A DNA stretch of 64,000 nucleotides from Norana najaformis (GCA_964023275.1 OZ029920.1:3959438-4023437), one strand, 5' to 3'. Positions 11,425-23,459 are shown, counted from the first letter of the stretch. The notes: generated from the letters alone by a model not told the origin. Translations and numbers: made by a program.

Positions 11425-11735
11425 TGTCGACGTCAACCGCACTGGCAGACACTGGATGTCGTTAAACACGGAATAATACTAAGATAGAGAACAGTTCGAA
11501 TTTTATAAGCCAAAATGATTATGTCATTTAAATAAGTGATTACCAAAAACAGTAAGCAAAGAGGGCTATAAAATGTATATGTGTAGCAAACAACTCACTT
11601 ACCGCCTGTGGCACAGTTTTTCAACAACAATGACTCTCTTAAGTTACTTCAAATCTAATTTCACTGATTGTTTCATCAGATAAATAGTTCTATTGTTTCT
11701 TAGACAATGTAATTCACGAGTATTGCTCATACTAC
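11425..11735 (+). repeat. Module F copy
   Basis: aataatactaagatagagaa, accgcctgtggcacag, ctaatttcactgattg and tctattgtttcttagac. Collinear with 15440-15725 and, inverted, with 48645-48930. Confidence 0.65.
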
Positions 11736-11844
11736 CCACATTGACGTCGCCCTCCGCCTTCGTACTGGCACCACTCGTATAAAGACAGTGGTGGATTTTT
11801 GATAGAGATTAAACGAAAACTAAAAGTATTTAGTCTCGAAAAAC

Positions 11845-11924
11845 CGACTTAACGGTGTATAAACAGAGTTAAATATGTTATTTATAATAAATTATTAGGC
11901 AACAGTTACACACCTTTTTATCGC
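11845..11924. repeat. Head-to-head arm dyad
   Basis: gacttaacggtgtataaac, spacer with ttataataaattattagg, then cacacctttttatcgct. Preceded by an old R113 relative (gccctccgccttcgtactgg at 11750). Confidence 0.7.
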
Positions 11925-11966
11925 TTATCTGCACCGTTATATAAAGTTCAATTCGTCCAATCGTAC

Positions 11967-12079
11967 AACTCCGCCACTGCCTTGTTTGGGGTAGTGTCAG
12001 TCCCAAGCCTGGATAAAGGAGGAGGGCGACGGCAACGGCCTTTGATGCCATAAGCTGTCGTTAAACTGAGGAACTACTA
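11967..12079 (+). mobile_element. R113 copy, full length
   Basis: aactccgccactgccttgtt to gaggaactactact. atcgta occurs on both sides (11960 and 12082). Confidence 0.85.
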
Positions 12080-12140
12080 CTATCGTATAATTTCGAGAAA
12101 AGGCCTATTTTGTGAGTTATGAGTATTTAGAATCGAAAAA

Positions 12141-12220
12141 TCCCTGAAAGGTGTATAAAGAAAGTTAAATATGATATACATAATAAATTATTCGGAAACC
12201 GTTGAACTCCTTTTTATTGC
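12141..12220. repeat. Head-to-head arm dyad
   Basis: ctgaaaggtgtataaag, spacer tacataataaattattc, then gaactcctttttattgc. Only about 300 bp after the previous dyad, with an R113 copy between them. Confidence 0.6.
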
Positions 12221-12248
12221 TTTTTCATTTTTATATATATTTTATTTC

Positions 12249-12356
12249 AGCCACTGCCTTGTTTGAGGGTAGGGCCAGTTCCAAGCCTGGATAAAGGAAG
12301 AGGGCGACTTCAACGGCCTTTATGCCATATGATGTCGTTAAACTAAGGAAATACAA
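12249..12356 (+). mobile_element. R113 copy, diverged
   Basis: gccactgccttgtttgaggg to ctaaggaaatacaact, with gacttcaacgg in place of gacggcaacgg. Confidence 0.7.
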
Positions 12357-12514
12357 CTAATAGCTACAATTTGACAAGTATCGCTTTTGTGAGTTAAGAT
12401 GTCGACGTCAACGGCAGTGTCAGCCACACGCTGTCAGTAAACAATGGATACCAGTAATAATCGCTAATTCTCCCGCATATAGGCCTATTAATATTTCATG
12501 GTATTGTTGTAGTT

Positions 12515-12620
12515 ACTATTTAACGATGCTGTGTCATAACAAAGTTTAATAGCGCCCCCCTCCTTTATGCATGCTTCAGTCTGGCACCACACCAAATAAA
12601 GGCAGTGACGGAGTTTAAGC
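12515..12620 (-). repeat. Old resident R113 relative
   Basis: tttaacgatgctgtgtcata, then cccctcctttatgcatgc and ggcagtgacggagttt. Same arrangement as 16385-16490. Confidence 0.55.
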
Positions 12621-12639
12621 AACGTTTTGTGAATGAACA

Positions 12640-13020
12640 CAAGAACACAAGAAAACAGTTTTGCCCTGTCCAGCCCAAATCTACGCTGTGATAATCGTCG
12701 TCGTCCTCCTCATTAATAATAGTCCCACCTTCTCAAGAAATTTTACCACGAATTTTTCAATCCAGCACCTTCTCATTTTCTCAAGTAGAACATACACCCA
12801 CTTTAGCCGTTCCTCTGTTTCCTCTCATCTCTGGTATTCTAACATCCTGACGTTGTTCTAAACATTGCACTTCTGGACAACTCATCTGGTTTGACGCAGC
12901 GCTAGTTAATAGGCTGGCGCCCTGAGCTTAGCATTTAAGTAGTGCCTGAGAAATTTCTCAATTTTTCCAATTATTATTACTACTGATAATATCAGGTTAC
13001 GATTAGACACCTTTAAATCG
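12640..13020 (+). repeat. Module B start joined to module G
   Basis: The front (gaacacaagaacacaagaaa, cagcccaaatctacgctgtg) is module B-like. From about 12735 it matches module G: ccactttagccgttcctctg, catcctgacgttgttc, cctgagcttagcatttaag, closing on a minus arm attagacacctttaaatcgc. Confidence 0.6.
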
Positions 13021-13047
13021 CTTTTTGAGGTCTTACTCCTCTAGTGC

Positions 13048-13140
13048 ATTTTAGACGGGTTGTGTCAATACCAAACCTAGATAAAGGAGGAGGGCTACGT
13101 CAACGGTCTTTGACGCCATACGAAGTTGTTTAAACTGTGG
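13048..13140 (+). mobile_element. R113 copy, strongly diverged
   Basis: gacgggttgtgtcaatacca, gataaaggaggagggctac, then ttgacgccatacgaagttg. The first 15 bp are missing. Confidence 0.5.
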
Positions 13141-13585
13141 TAACCTAATGGCCAGTGCCAAGAAATGAATCATCCATATATGTCATATATGTTCGGAAGT
13201 TCACCGTAACGACCCCTGCCGCCACAAATTGTCGTTGAAAACTGATTACGACTAACTTTAAAATAACATTCGGCTCCGATTTAGAGATATTCAAATTGCT
13301 CCTAACGATTTTATATCAGTTACTACAGTGCGGAGTTATGTTCAAATATTATGGAAGATGAGGGCGACATCAACGGCCCTGGCTGCTACAAATTTTAAAA
13401 ATTAATGTTGCAAATACGGAGGCTGTGTTCAAACACCTTTAAATCAGATTTTCCGAAGCTATATATTCTCCGTTTAAGGCACTAATTTGGTGGTTGCACG
13501 TTCTGGATCTTTTGAGAATAAAGTCGACATCCTGGCGGATAAAATGTGTGTGTTCAAATACGCGATTGAAATACTGTTACTAGAA

Positions 13586-13792
<207 letters not shown>

Positions 13793-14147
13793 GAATACTG
13801 TCCCCTTCCTCCTTTCTCCAGAATATCGGACTGACACCACCCAAGTAGCCGAGTACGGCGGAGTCACACTATTAGCTAAATTAGGATTATATTTAGAATG
13901 AAAGCACAATTTAAAGGTGTCTAAACAGAGCCGGTTGTTATTAATAAATTTTAGCGTTTAGAAGAGGATTGACTTTAAATGTAGTATTGGCTACTGTAAC
14001 TAATACTTGCACTTTTCACTGCCACTGCTTTGGAAAGAGGCGTGTATGTCCGTGTAATTTTCGCTTAGCGAAGCTGTGTCATATCGAAGGTGATTAGCAT
14101 CTTGCGAGAGGTTAAATGAAAATTAGGAGTGTTTAGAGCCGTGAAAA

Positions 14148-14226
14148 GTGATTCAAAGTTTGTAAACCGAGTTAAACATCATAGTTTAAATAAATTATGG
14201 TGTTACTTTTAGACACCTTTCTATCT
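14148..14226. repeat. Head-to-head arm dyad
   Basis: gtgattcaaagtttgtaaac, spacer gagttaaacatcatag, then tagacacctttctatc. Confidence 0.6.
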
Positions 14227-14279
14227 TTTTTACCCATAGATATTTATATAACTCATTTTCACTATATCGTACATTTATA

Positions 14280-14325
14280 ACCCACCACTGCCTTATTTAG
14301 GAGTAGTGCCAGTCCGAAGTCTTTG
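14280..14325 (+). mobile_element. R113 copy, first third only
   Basis: acccaccactgccttattta to agtgccagtccgaagtct, then joined to an old relative. Confidence 0.6.
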
Positions 14326-14681
14326 GCGGTTGTTTCTGTTTAACGACAGCGTGTCAAAACAAAGATAATTGGCATGGCCTTTGTCCTTCATCTAGGCTTC
14401 AAACTGTCACTACCCGACTAAAGCCACTGATAGCCTTTCGCGATAGGAGTATCTAGCATCGGAAAAGCGATTTAAAGACCTATTTAAAAACAGTTAAATT
14501 TAATATTTAAAACGAATTATTAGGTTATATCGATTCTTTCCAGCTTTATATGCATCTCGTTTTCATTTAATGGATAGCATGAAGCTATAGTAAACACTTA
14601 ATCCAATCGACGTCAGAGCCAAACAGAGGATACTATTATTAATCGCTAGTTCTCCGTGTAGGACCTATCAATTCTACATAG

Positions 14682-14815
14682 TGAGCGAGTGAGCGAGTGA
14701 GTGAGCGAGTGAGTGAGTGAGTGAGTGACAGAGTGAGTGACAGAGTGAGTGATTGAGTGAGTGAATGAGTGAGTGAGTGAGTAAGTGAGTAGGTGAGTAA
14801 GTAAGTAAGTATATT
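14682..14815. repeat. (GAGT)n microsatellite
   Basis: gagtgagtgagc-type units drifting into gtaagtaagt at the right end. Confidence 0.93.
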
Positions 14816-14879
14816 CTTTATTAACCAATAGCTAATCGCACATCGGTTTTCAAGTATTTAAGAACACAAGAACACATCT

Positions 14880-15250
14880 TCCTCCCTTATCCAAGCTTCG
14901 GACCAGCTTAGTTTATGAATGGAAAGGTAGTCATTATAAACGTCAATGATCCTAGCAGCAACAAAATGTCACTAAACTTTCGAATTTAATGTTCAACCAG
15001 TTTTACTGTAGATGACTTCATTTAAGCACCGAAATTTGAGAATCGAGCAAATGGTTCAGAAAATGAATATTAATAAGAAAAGGTCGACATCAACGGCAGT
15101 CCTGGGATGTCGTTAAACACTTAATAGTATTAAACGAATATTAGGTTTTCGCTCAGATTCAGGTGTACTGACATTGCGTGCGTTATACATGTAAGTACCT
15201 TAAATGATTTAAAATACACAGGTAACGCTTAAACATCTTTATATCGTTGC
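14880..15250 (-). repeat. Module A, distal part
   Basis: accagcttagtttatgaatg, a core with caaaatgtcactaaac, ccagttttactgtagatgac, aaaaggtcgacatcaacgg, closing on acgcttaaacatctttatat. Confidence 0.6.
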
Positions 15251-15439
15251 TTTTTGAAGCTAAATAAATTATTCGCCCCTCAATCGCCATCAAGAGTCAT
15301 TTTCGTTCAAAAATGCAAAGATGTAAAGATCTCTAAGCGTAATCTATTTATTTTATTTATTTAAAGCACATATAACGCGAGCGATGACCGTACACCTGAA
15401 TCTGAATCTAAATTACTCTTATTCCCCCTCAATCGCGCT

Positions 15440-15725
15440 GGCAGCCACGAGATGTCGTTAACCGCCGAATAATGCTAAGATAAAGAACGGTACGAATAAT
15501 AAAAGTAGAAATAATAACGCCATTTAAATTAGTGAGAATCAAAACAATACGAGAAAAATGTTATCAAATGTATATGACAACTGAATAACCGCCGATGCTA
15601 ATGTTTTTTAACAAGAATTACTTTCCCAGGTTATTTGTAAATGATTGAATCTAATTTCACTGCTAATATAATCAAGAGAGTTGTTCCATTATTTCTCAGA
15701 TAATAGAACTGACAAGCATTCGTAA
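15440..15725 (+). repeat. Module F copy
   Basis: aataatgctaagataaagaa, taaccgccgatgctaatg, ctaatttcactgctaat and ttccattatttctcagat; pairs with 11425-11735. Confidence 0.65.
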
Positions 15726-15900
15726 TCGTAATCGTAATCGTAATCTCGAGATTTCTACAGCGCTCAACAAAAGCTAAGTCGCGGGAACCAGCTTATTCAC
15801 AGGCGCTCAGTCAAAACAAAATCGATAGGCAAAAGGGTTCGGTTCCAGGTCAAGATCCAGGAGTCAGGCAGTCAGATAGTCGGACGGCTACGGTGGTTGC
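15725..15900 (+). repeat. Module C copy
   Basis: (cgtaat)n, gagatttctacagcgctcaa, then gcgctcagtcaaaacaaaat, gataggcaaaagggttcgg and aggtcaagatccagg. Also at 22390-22530 and 59880-60055, always on the plus strand. Confidence 0.65.
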
Positions 15901-16009
15901 TCATAATTCACACAACTCAAGTGACTCCATGCGTACTTACTGCTATTCTCATATGCGGATGCATTGGACCGCCGCTATTTTAGAGAGAGACGCGTAAATG
16001 AGTCTGATT

Positions 16010-16105
16010 TCCGTTTAACGACGTTGTGTCGTAACTAAGATGCTGGCGTCTCCCTCCTCCTTCACACTTGCACCACTCGAATAAGGGCGGCGTTGGAGTT
16101 TTGTG
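16010..16105 (-). repeat. Old resident R113 relative
   Basis: tttaacgacgttgtgtcgta, cgtctccctcctccttcac, then ggcggcgttggagttttgtg; runs directly into gagattaaacgaaaattag and the next arm. Confidence 0.6.
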
Positions 16106-16144
16106 AGAGATTAAACGAAAATTAGAAGTATTTAGCCTCGAAAA

Positions 16145-16227
16145 TTAGCACTTAAAGGTGTGCAAAGAGAGTTAAATATGATATTTGCAATAAATTATTA
16201 GGTAACGGTTAGACACCTTTTTATCGC
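16145..16227. repeat. Head-to-head arm dyad
   Basis: gcacttaaaggtgtgcaaag, spacer gttaaatatgatatttgc/aataaattattagg, then ttagacacctttttatcgct. Confidence 0.7.
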
Positions 16228-16519
16228 TTCTTTGCATTGCTTCATATTCGTTCAAAGGAATAATTTTACCAATGCATGCGAGTTAATAACGTCAACGTAA
16301 ACGGCACTGTCATTAAACAGTGGATAATATAATTGCTAATATTTCTCCGTGAAATAGGCCTATTATCATTTCATGGTGTTGTTGCAGTTTCTATTAAACG
16401 ATGTTCTGTCATAACAAAGTTTAATAGCTTCCCTCCTTCTTTATCCATGTTTCAAACTGTCACCACACCAAATAAAGGCAGTGGGGGATTTTCAGCAACG
16501 TTTTGTATGACGTGAGTTA

Positions 16520-16855
16520 ATACAAAAACACCAGGAACCAATTTCGCGCTGACCAGCCCAAATATACTCTTAGATCACCTCGTCGACATCAACATTATTT
16601 TTAAAAATTCCACTAATTTTCCATGGCTATTAAAAACATATAGCGTTCCACAGATGATTGTATACAGACCTGAACTAGATATTTACAGACGAACTATAAT
16701 ATTTCCATAGGCCACAATTAAAATAATATGTCAGCCAGCATCTGTTCCCTTTCCTGAAGAAGTTTAAACGCTGAGTTGATTTTAAAACAGCTTTCCTTCC
16801 AACTTAACAAATAAATAATCGTCATAACAAATTGCGCCAATACACTCAGTAAAAA
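16520..16855 (+). repeat. Module B copy
   Basis: accaatttcgcgctgaccag, cgttccacagatgattg, ctgaagaagtttaaacgctg, taataatcgtcataac; parallels 8392-8830 and 35340-35770. Confidence 0.55.
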
Positions 16856-16856
16856 T

Positions 16857-17010
16857 AGTAGTAGTTCCTCAGTTTAACGACAGCTTAAGGCATCAAAGGC
16901 CGTTGCCGTCGCCCTCCTCTTTTAACTAGGCTTGGGACTGGCACTACCCCCAAACAAGGCAGTGGTTGAGTTACTGGCTATCGAATAGTAAGTAAGTAGT
17001 TCCTCAGTTT
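16857..17010 (-). mobile_element. R113 copy plus second tail fragment
   Basis: Full copy at 16857-16972 (agtagtagttcctcag to ggcagtggttgagtt). A second start, gtaagtagttcctcagttta, follows at 16988-17010 and stops abruptly at a GC-rich segment, suggesting that a second R113 was cut by that insertion. Confidence 0.75.
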
Positions 17011-17029
17011 ATTTTTCCTTTCCAACACG

Positions 17030-17480
17030 GATTTACTGCAATTCGGACAGTTTCTTTGCCTGTTTTCGTGACCTTCTGTGCCTGGAAGAGTCCACCTACA
17101 GAGGGTGGACAGGCTTCCAGCTTGACTGTCGAGCCTCAGACCTTCAGGCCAACGCACGCCGTCTACGCCGGGGATTTGGTTGGTGGAGGAAGGGCGAAGA
17201 AAGTCTAAGGAGCGGCTCCGATTGTCAGCCACGGAATGGTTCAACTAACTAACGGCTTAACAATCTACCGGCCGGCGGGCGACGAATACCTGTCCGTCCT
17301 GCGTATATCCTTCGGATCGGGGAATATCTGAACGGCGCGTCGCTTTCCATCTGCGAGGGACTGCTGGACGGTGAGACAACCGTGTGCCATCGGCGGCGGA
17401 TCACATCGCCCATCGTCATTCCTCATCCTTGGTGCCACTTGCTTCAGGAACTTCGGGACTTCAGAACATTCCATCATCTT
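17030..17480. other. GC-rich segment, unidentified
   Basis: About 450 bp clearly richer in G+C than anything nearby, containing no arm or core motif. Its left edge cuts an R113 copy. Minus-strand frames of 70 and 88 codons are open, but I recognise no domain. It could be the 5' region of a retroelement or a fragment of unrelated sequence. Confidence 0.4.
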
Positions 17481-17635
17481 TTAACTCTAGTTGGGAATCT
17501 GTTGGTATGGCTTTGCGTGTGTGCGGGAGCTTGCCACTGGTGACTCTTCTAGTTGTCTTTTAGTTATCTGAGCTATGTTCACTTACGGGATACTATTCTG
17601 TTCTTAATAACACTTAACATCAACAGTGACTTTTG

Positions 17636-17732
17636 ATATCAAGTCTAGCGCAGTGAGCGCCACTGATTAGTCTTTGCTTGAAGAGGCGCTATACAAATTT
17701 AAAATTACAATTTCAATTACAATTACAAAATG
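17636..17732 (+). mobile_element. CR1-like LINE tail, diverged
   Basis: gcttgaagaggcgctataca then tacaatttcaattacaatta. Same architecture as 1929-2038 (cttgaagtggcg plus ACAATT tail) but more diverged. Confidence 0.5.
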
Positions 17733-17954
17733 TGACTTAAGGAAAGGTTGAAGTCAACGGCTTTGGAAGACATACGATCTCACTAAACATCAATTCTAAG
17801 GAAATATTTTGTGCAATATTTTATATCGTTCTTTCTCATATTTATTTTACTAATTCTTGCCTTCGTTCAAGCGATGATGGTCTGTGACTGTCTATTGTAC
17901 ATCGTCAACGACAAGGGACATGGTAGCCATACATAAGAACAGAGTTCCAAGTTT

Positions 17955-18215
17955 TCGAGATATCAAGATAAAAAACCCTGTTTCATCAAATCCTCCGCCT
18001 TTCCATTTCCGTTAACCTCAGCTCTTATGTTTCCTATCTTCTGTGGTATTGTCGCATCTTGGTATCGTTCGTCACGTGCTTTCTCTGGAGAACTCCCCTG
18101 ACTTACGCTCATGAATGGTGCTGAGTTTAGCTTTTGAATAGTGCTTAAGAAATACTTAACTTTATGACTAACTATTATCATTGAAATGAGGTTACGCTTA
18201 GACACCTTTAAATCG
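17955..18215 (+). repeat. Module G copy
   Basis: cctccgcctttccatttccg, ttatgtttcctatcttctg, ggagaactcccctgactta, gctgagtttagcttttgaat, closing on the arm gcttagacacctttaaatcg. Confidence 0.6.
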
Positions 18216-18262
18216 ATTTACCAGACGTCATATAACCCTCAGTTTCGCGCAACCGCGTGAAT

Positions 18263-18338
18263 AAACTCCGCCAGTCTTGCTGGGGGTAGTGCCTGTCCCA
18301 AGCCATAAGCTGTCGTTAAACATTGTAAGTACTACTAC
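18263..18338 (+). mobile_element. R113 copy with internal deletion
   Basis: aactccgccagtcttgctgg to cctgtcccaagcc is joined directly to ataagctgtcgttaaac. The GGATAAAGG to TTTGATG block is deleted, and the repeated GCC at the joint suggests slippage. Confidence 0.7.
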
Positions 18339-18659
18339 TTCGTTCTCTTGTCATTTGCTGTTTTCGCTCATTGTTTCATATGTTATAAGGTACAGACGAC
18401 GTAAAGACCATGGCGGTCAAAATATACGTTCTCAATCATTAGATACTATAACTGCTACTACTGCTGTTGGTGACGTAGACCTTACCATACTTTACCTCAT
18501 CAACCTAAAATATTAAATAGGTACTCAGCTTCAAAAACAGTTGAAGTATCTGCTTATAAGGTTAAGTTCCTACCACTGACTGCGGGTAACTTCGGCGTCA
18601 AAGGCTTTTAGAAGCCAAAAGATGTCGTTAAACACTAGACAGCATTTCTGAAATGTTAA

Positions 18660-18985
18660 AAGGCGCTAAATTAAGTTATGGACGCATGAGCAGATATTGA
18701 GAAGCCTTTTTAGGAAGAAAAAGCATGTTGATGTTAAGACGACTTCGTATTATTATTTATGCAAGCAGATTATAATTATTATCAAATAGGGAGCATAAAA
18801 CATTGAGACGAATTTAAATTTTAAAATGTTCTAACAACGTGTTTCAAGTTTACATTGGGGTGAACAATAGCATTGGATTTCTAATGGTAACAAATTTGAC
18901 ATCATTCTGGTTATAGTTATGATGATAACAACGCCGACGACGAGGTTCCTTGTTACTCTATATAAAGATGCTTCACTACTGTGAA
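18660..18985 (+). repeat. Module E copy
   Basis: aagcctttttaggaagaaaa, gttaagacgacttcgtatta, gttatagttatgatgataac, cttcactactgtgaaatat. The internal simple repeat is nearly absent here (acgccgacgacgag), giving a baseline for the expanded copies. Confidence 0.55.
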
Positions 18986-19079
18986 ATATTGAAACTTATC
19001 GATCTTATTAATTTTACTTATAATTAAAAATTATTATTAATTATTGATTATTAATCAATCATTATTACTTACTTACTTT

Positions 19080-19870
19080 TTAATGGTGCAGGTCGACGTT
19101 GGCGGCTTTGAAAGCCTCAAGACGACGTTAAACACGCAAATTTGTTAATAATGTTAATCGATATTTAGACACCTTTAAATCGTTTTTACGGACCTTATAT
19201 GTACTTAATATTCGTAAAATCCATAATTCTGATGAATTCGGAGCAATGACATATACGGTGGACTTAAATGGCCCTGGTAGCCTTAAATATTCGTTTTGTT
19301 ACAAGAAGATGGGTAGAAAAATATTGGGCTACACTGAGACACTTTCAAATTTGCTTTTCCACCCGTCATATTTTGTACATTTTTATCAAATCGCTAATTT
19401 CATGCGCGGTAACTATAAATATATGCGAAGGTCGACGTTAACGGACCCAGTGGCCATAAAATCCGTTTAAGACAGGCTTTTTCCATCAATATCGAAAATT
19501 TATGAAAATATTTCCTCGGTAACCTAACGGAGATTTTTATTTTCGAATTCTGTTGATCCAAACAACATGTGTAGATTGTTCCAACTTATCACACGTACGA
19601 GTAGGTTGGTGAGATCAACATCATTAGCCCTGCAGCCATAAGATGTCGCTAAACACATCATTTTTGAAACACTTGGATACATGTTGTTCAAGGGTAGTTC
19701 GATGTCCATATCTTTAGATGACTTAATTTAAGCGTTGAAGTTTGGGAATAGCACAAATGGTAATGTAAATGTAAGTTAAGGAAAGTTGAACGTAGCCACA
19801 AAACGCCAATACTAATAACACATACTAGATTAAACGCTTAGAAATTTTATATCGTCTTTCGTCGTAAATA
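19080..19870 (-). repeat. Module A, near-complete copy
   Basis: Opens with tttagacacctttaaatcg (19165), then agccttaaatattcgttttg, gaaggtcgacgttaacg, a ttttattttcgaattctgtt stretch, a core at 19630 and cgttgaagtttgggaatagc, closing at 19850. Several short open frames here are chance. Confidence 0.65.
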
Positions 19871-19908
19871 TACTGTATAACCTTATTTTTGTTACACTTC
19901 ACTTCCGT

Positions 19909-20114
19909 AACTCTGCCTCTGCCGTATTCGGGCAATGCCAGCCGCAAGCCTGGATAAAGGAAGAGGGCGACGTCAACGGCCTTTGATATCACAAGATGTC
20001 GTTAAACATTGAAAACTACTGTTAACTCGGTCACTGCCGTACTCGGGTAATGCCAGTCCCAAGCCTAGACAAAAGACGATGGCGATGAGATGTTGTTAAA
20101 CATTGGAACTACTT
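19909..20114 (+). mobile_element. Two R113-like copies in tandem
   Basis: First copy 19909-20021 (aactctgcctctgccgtatt to gaaaactactg) and second 20024-20114 (aactcggtcactgccgtact to ggaactact). Both have cgtcaacgg or shortened cores and a GTATTCGGGTAATGCC variant shared by the pair, so they probably arose by duplication. Confidence 0.65.
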
Positions 20115-20988
20115 TTGAATACATCTTGTGGCTTGCATATATCAATCCCTCATACAAGTCAACGAAAACAATGAGAATTACATTACAGCTTAAAAAGCGA
20201 TTAAAATGTGTGTAAATATGTTCTTCGTAATTATTGATGGCGAGTGTTTAACATCAGTTTATGGCTTCTCGTGCCGTTGACATCGACCTCACAATTACCC
20301 TAAGTTATTTCTGCCACTTACTAACAAATTAGCTATATATAGATACTTCAAAAGTGATTTAAAGGTGTCCAAACCGTTTACTAATAGTACTATGAAGTGT
20401 CTAATGACATCTTGTGGCTGTCAGCGCCTTTCTACGCTGACCTTATTTTATATTCTGTTTTAAAGTACCTTACTCTTAGATAAAACAAAATATTGCCTGC
20501 CTGGAGAGAGCGTGACTATTTCTGGTTTAATTAAATGTAATCTAAACTAAATTAGTCTAATCTAATTTGACCTTATCAAGTATAGTTTTAATTTATTCAT
20601 GAAATGTGTAATACCGTAGTTAGCGAAGTAGAGAGGGAATCATAATCAGCCGTGCGTACGTGCGTGCGAGCGTGCGAGCGTGCGAGTGGGCGTATGTGTG
20701 AGTGTGTGTTTAAAAACTGTACAATAAAGAAGTCAGCGCCAGAGACCATCAGCAAGACAGAAGGATTCCATCATCTGCCTCTGGTCTTCACAGAATACCT
20801 AGACTCCAAAAGAACCATCGGAAAACCAGCGAAATACGAACTGAAAATAGCAAGACGAACGAATTAAAAAGAAAAAAATAAACTTATGAACAAAAAACTT
20901 TACCTAAATGAGAATTTTTTATAAACGTCAACGGCCACTGTAGCTATAAGATGTCGTTAAACTTTGGAAATAATAATCACTTGATTTG

Positions 20989-21105
20989 AAGTCCGCCACT
21001 GCCTTGTTTGGAGGTAGTGCCTGTCCCAAGCATGGATGAAGGAGGAGGGCGAAGGCAACGGCCTTTGATGCCATAAGCTGTCGTTAAACTGAGGAACTAC
21101 TACTA
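20989..21105 (+). mobile_element. R113 copy, full length
   Basis: agtccgccactgccttgttt to gaggaactactactac, tail of three ACT units. Confidence 0.8.
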
Positions 21106-21107
21106 CA

Positions 21108-21242
21108 ACACCATTTAACTCCGCCACTGCCTTGTTTGTGGGTAGTGCCAGTCCCACTCCTGGATAAACAAGGAGCGCGACGGCAACGACCTTTGACGCC
21201 ATAAAATGTCGTTAAACTGAGGAACTGCTGCCTACACCATTT
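21108..21242 (+). mobile_element. R113 copy with perfect 9-bp flanking repeats
   Basis: Element 21117-21231, flanked by ACACCATTT at 21108-21116 and 21234-21242. It inserted just behind the preceding copy, whose tail lies inside the left flank. Confidence 0.8.
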
Positions 21243-21480
21243 TAAATAAAATTCGTGAAGTACTAACTGTTTCCTTTCTTGAAGGAAATCAGAAGCTAAG
21301 ACGTTTTTTCGGCCCTTGAAAAGAGTTTTGCAGCTTAACAAATTCATACGTTGTATACGAAATTCAGCCTATACACTCAATAAACATCGAAGCACATGCT
21401 GCTAAATTGCATTGAGTGCTGAGCGACATCTTGTCGCTGCCATCGCAGTTTATTTCGACCTTATTCTAAACAAAACGGCA
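21243..21480 (+). repeat. Module B, distal part
   Basis: taaaattcgtgaagtactaa, cctttcttgaaggaaatcag, ggcccttgaaaagagttttg, gctgagcgacatcttg. The R113 at 21117 inserted within this module. Confidence 0.5.
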
Positions 21481-22389
21481 ATTATCAGCGAAAAACAACT
21501 GATAGTAGTTCCATATGAAAAACAATTGATCGAACGAAAGTGAGAATTTATAAATGTCGGTAAAAGTGTTTTAACGGTGTCTAAACAAAGATTATAATTT
21601 TTGTTGGTGTATTACACATCAGTTTTTCGTGGGGCCTAAGCTGCTCACTTGCCGCTGATACTTGTTTTTTGTGAGTGCCTGAAGCTGCATATATCTTATG
21701 TTATTATCTCACCGTATTCAAACATCATGGTTCCAAATTTATCTTTAGTATTCTGCGTTTAACGACATCTTGTGGCTGGTATGACCCTTGACGTCAGCAT
21801 TACGTTATCTTATATATGAAAACTAAATATAATCTATGGCGCTGATATCTATTTATCGACGCTAGGTCATAACTAAGTTGTCTCCATCTTAAACGACGCT
21901 TCGGACTCGTGCTATAAGACTAAAAAGAGTCGCTGAGTTTTTTTAAAAGGTGTTCAAGAAAGACAAAGGAAATGATATTAAGATGACTTAATTTAAAACT
22001 GAAAATAGGTAAATTTAATTTGAAATTTAAACACAATACTGGTGTTCTAAAGCTGGAATCCAAAGTACCATTAAAATAATAATAATCAAGAAAATAACAG
22101 TGTGATGATGACGTTGATGCTGACAAATTTCAAAATAGCGTTGATTGCATAAACGATGATGATGACGATGTATATGATTACATTAATTATCATACCCATG
22201 ATGGTGTGCGTTGATTGTTGATGGGGAGAATCTAACAAGATGGATAACAAAAAAGAGAAATAAATATTAATAATTAATACTAAAATAAATTAAAAGAGTT
22301 CGAAGTTGTTAGTTACTGAATGATAAATAGATAATGATGGTTTCGAATAAGAACGTTTCTTTCTTATTTTAAAGTAGACGAGTAACAGC

Positions 22390-22530
22390 ATCGTAATCCT
22401 AATGGTATTCGTAATCCGGAGATTTCTACAGCGCCCCAACGAAAGCCACAGACGCTCAGTCAAAACAAAATCGATAGGCAAAGAGGGTACGGTTCCAGAT
22501 CAAGATCCAAATCAGGCAGAGAGAAAGCGT
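22390..22530 (+). repeat. Module C copy
   Basis: ggagatttctacagcgcccc, acgctcagtcaaaacaaaat, agagggtacggttccag. After 22530 the sequence diverges from the other two copies. Confidence 0.6.
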
Positions 22531-22760
22531 GGCAGATGGATGGTGTTTGGATCGGGGTGTGTAAAGATAAGGCCCCTTACCATGTAAGGCCCGGCCAAGT
22601 GTCCCTGCTGGCTTCCCTGAGATGGAGCCTGAGTCTGGATACCTAGACACGTCAACCTCGGCCATATCAACTTGATTTAGGATATCGATCTTTCAGAAGT
22701 TTCCATAGTGATAAACTCTTACACTATTGACAAATGGGAAATGAATACACTAATGACCAT

Positions 22761-23050
22761 CTCTCTCTCTGTCTGTCTCTATTTCTCTGTCTCTGTCTGT
22801 CTGTCTGTATGCCTGTCTGTCTGTCTGGTGTATGTGTGTCTGTGTGTCTGTCTGTGTGTCTGTCTGTCTATCTGTCTGTGTGTCTCTCTGTCTGTCTATC
22901 TGTCTGTGTCTGTTTGTCTGTCTGTCTGTGTGTGTCTGTCTGTCTGTGTGTCTGTCTGTCTATCTGTTTGTGTGTCTCTCTGTCTGTGTGTCTGTGTGTG
23001 TCTGTCTGTCTGTCTCTATCGCTCCCTCTTTCTCTGTATCTCTGTCTCAG
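22761..23050. repeat. (TCTG)n microsatellite
   Basis: Nearly 290 bp of ctgt/ctct/gtgt units. The three overlapping Cys/Leu/Ser/Val-rich frames are repeat artefacts. Confidence 0.95.
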
Positions 23051-23254
23051 CCTTTGTCTCTGCTTCTGTCTACCTCTCCTCTTCTAAGCACGATTATTAA
23101 GTACTTGGACTTTATTCGAAACAGTTTCAATGAATACAATTAAGATTGGGTCATATGTTTTTAAAGAACTTACAGGTCATTACTCCGCGTGGTTGAGTTG
23201 GACTTCTACGGTCATGGCAGCCATAAGATATCGTAAAAAAATTACTACCACTAA

Positions 23255-23273
23255 TGATGATGATAATAATAAT

Positions 23274-23337
<64 letters not shown>
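23255..23337. repeat. (AAT)n microsatellite
   Basis: gatgatgataataataatta followed by about 70 bp of pure AAT, ending against a minus arm at 23338 (ccttagacacctctaaatcg). Confidence 0.95.
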
Positions 23338-23338
<1 letters not shown>

Positions 23339-23459
23339 CTTAGACACCTCTAAATCGCTTTTTTAGGGATGCTACATAAATCCTACTCGTCAGTTTCGCA
23401 CAGTCATTCGATTCCTAAGGTAATGTAAAATAGGTAATGTAAAATTGACATAAATCCTG

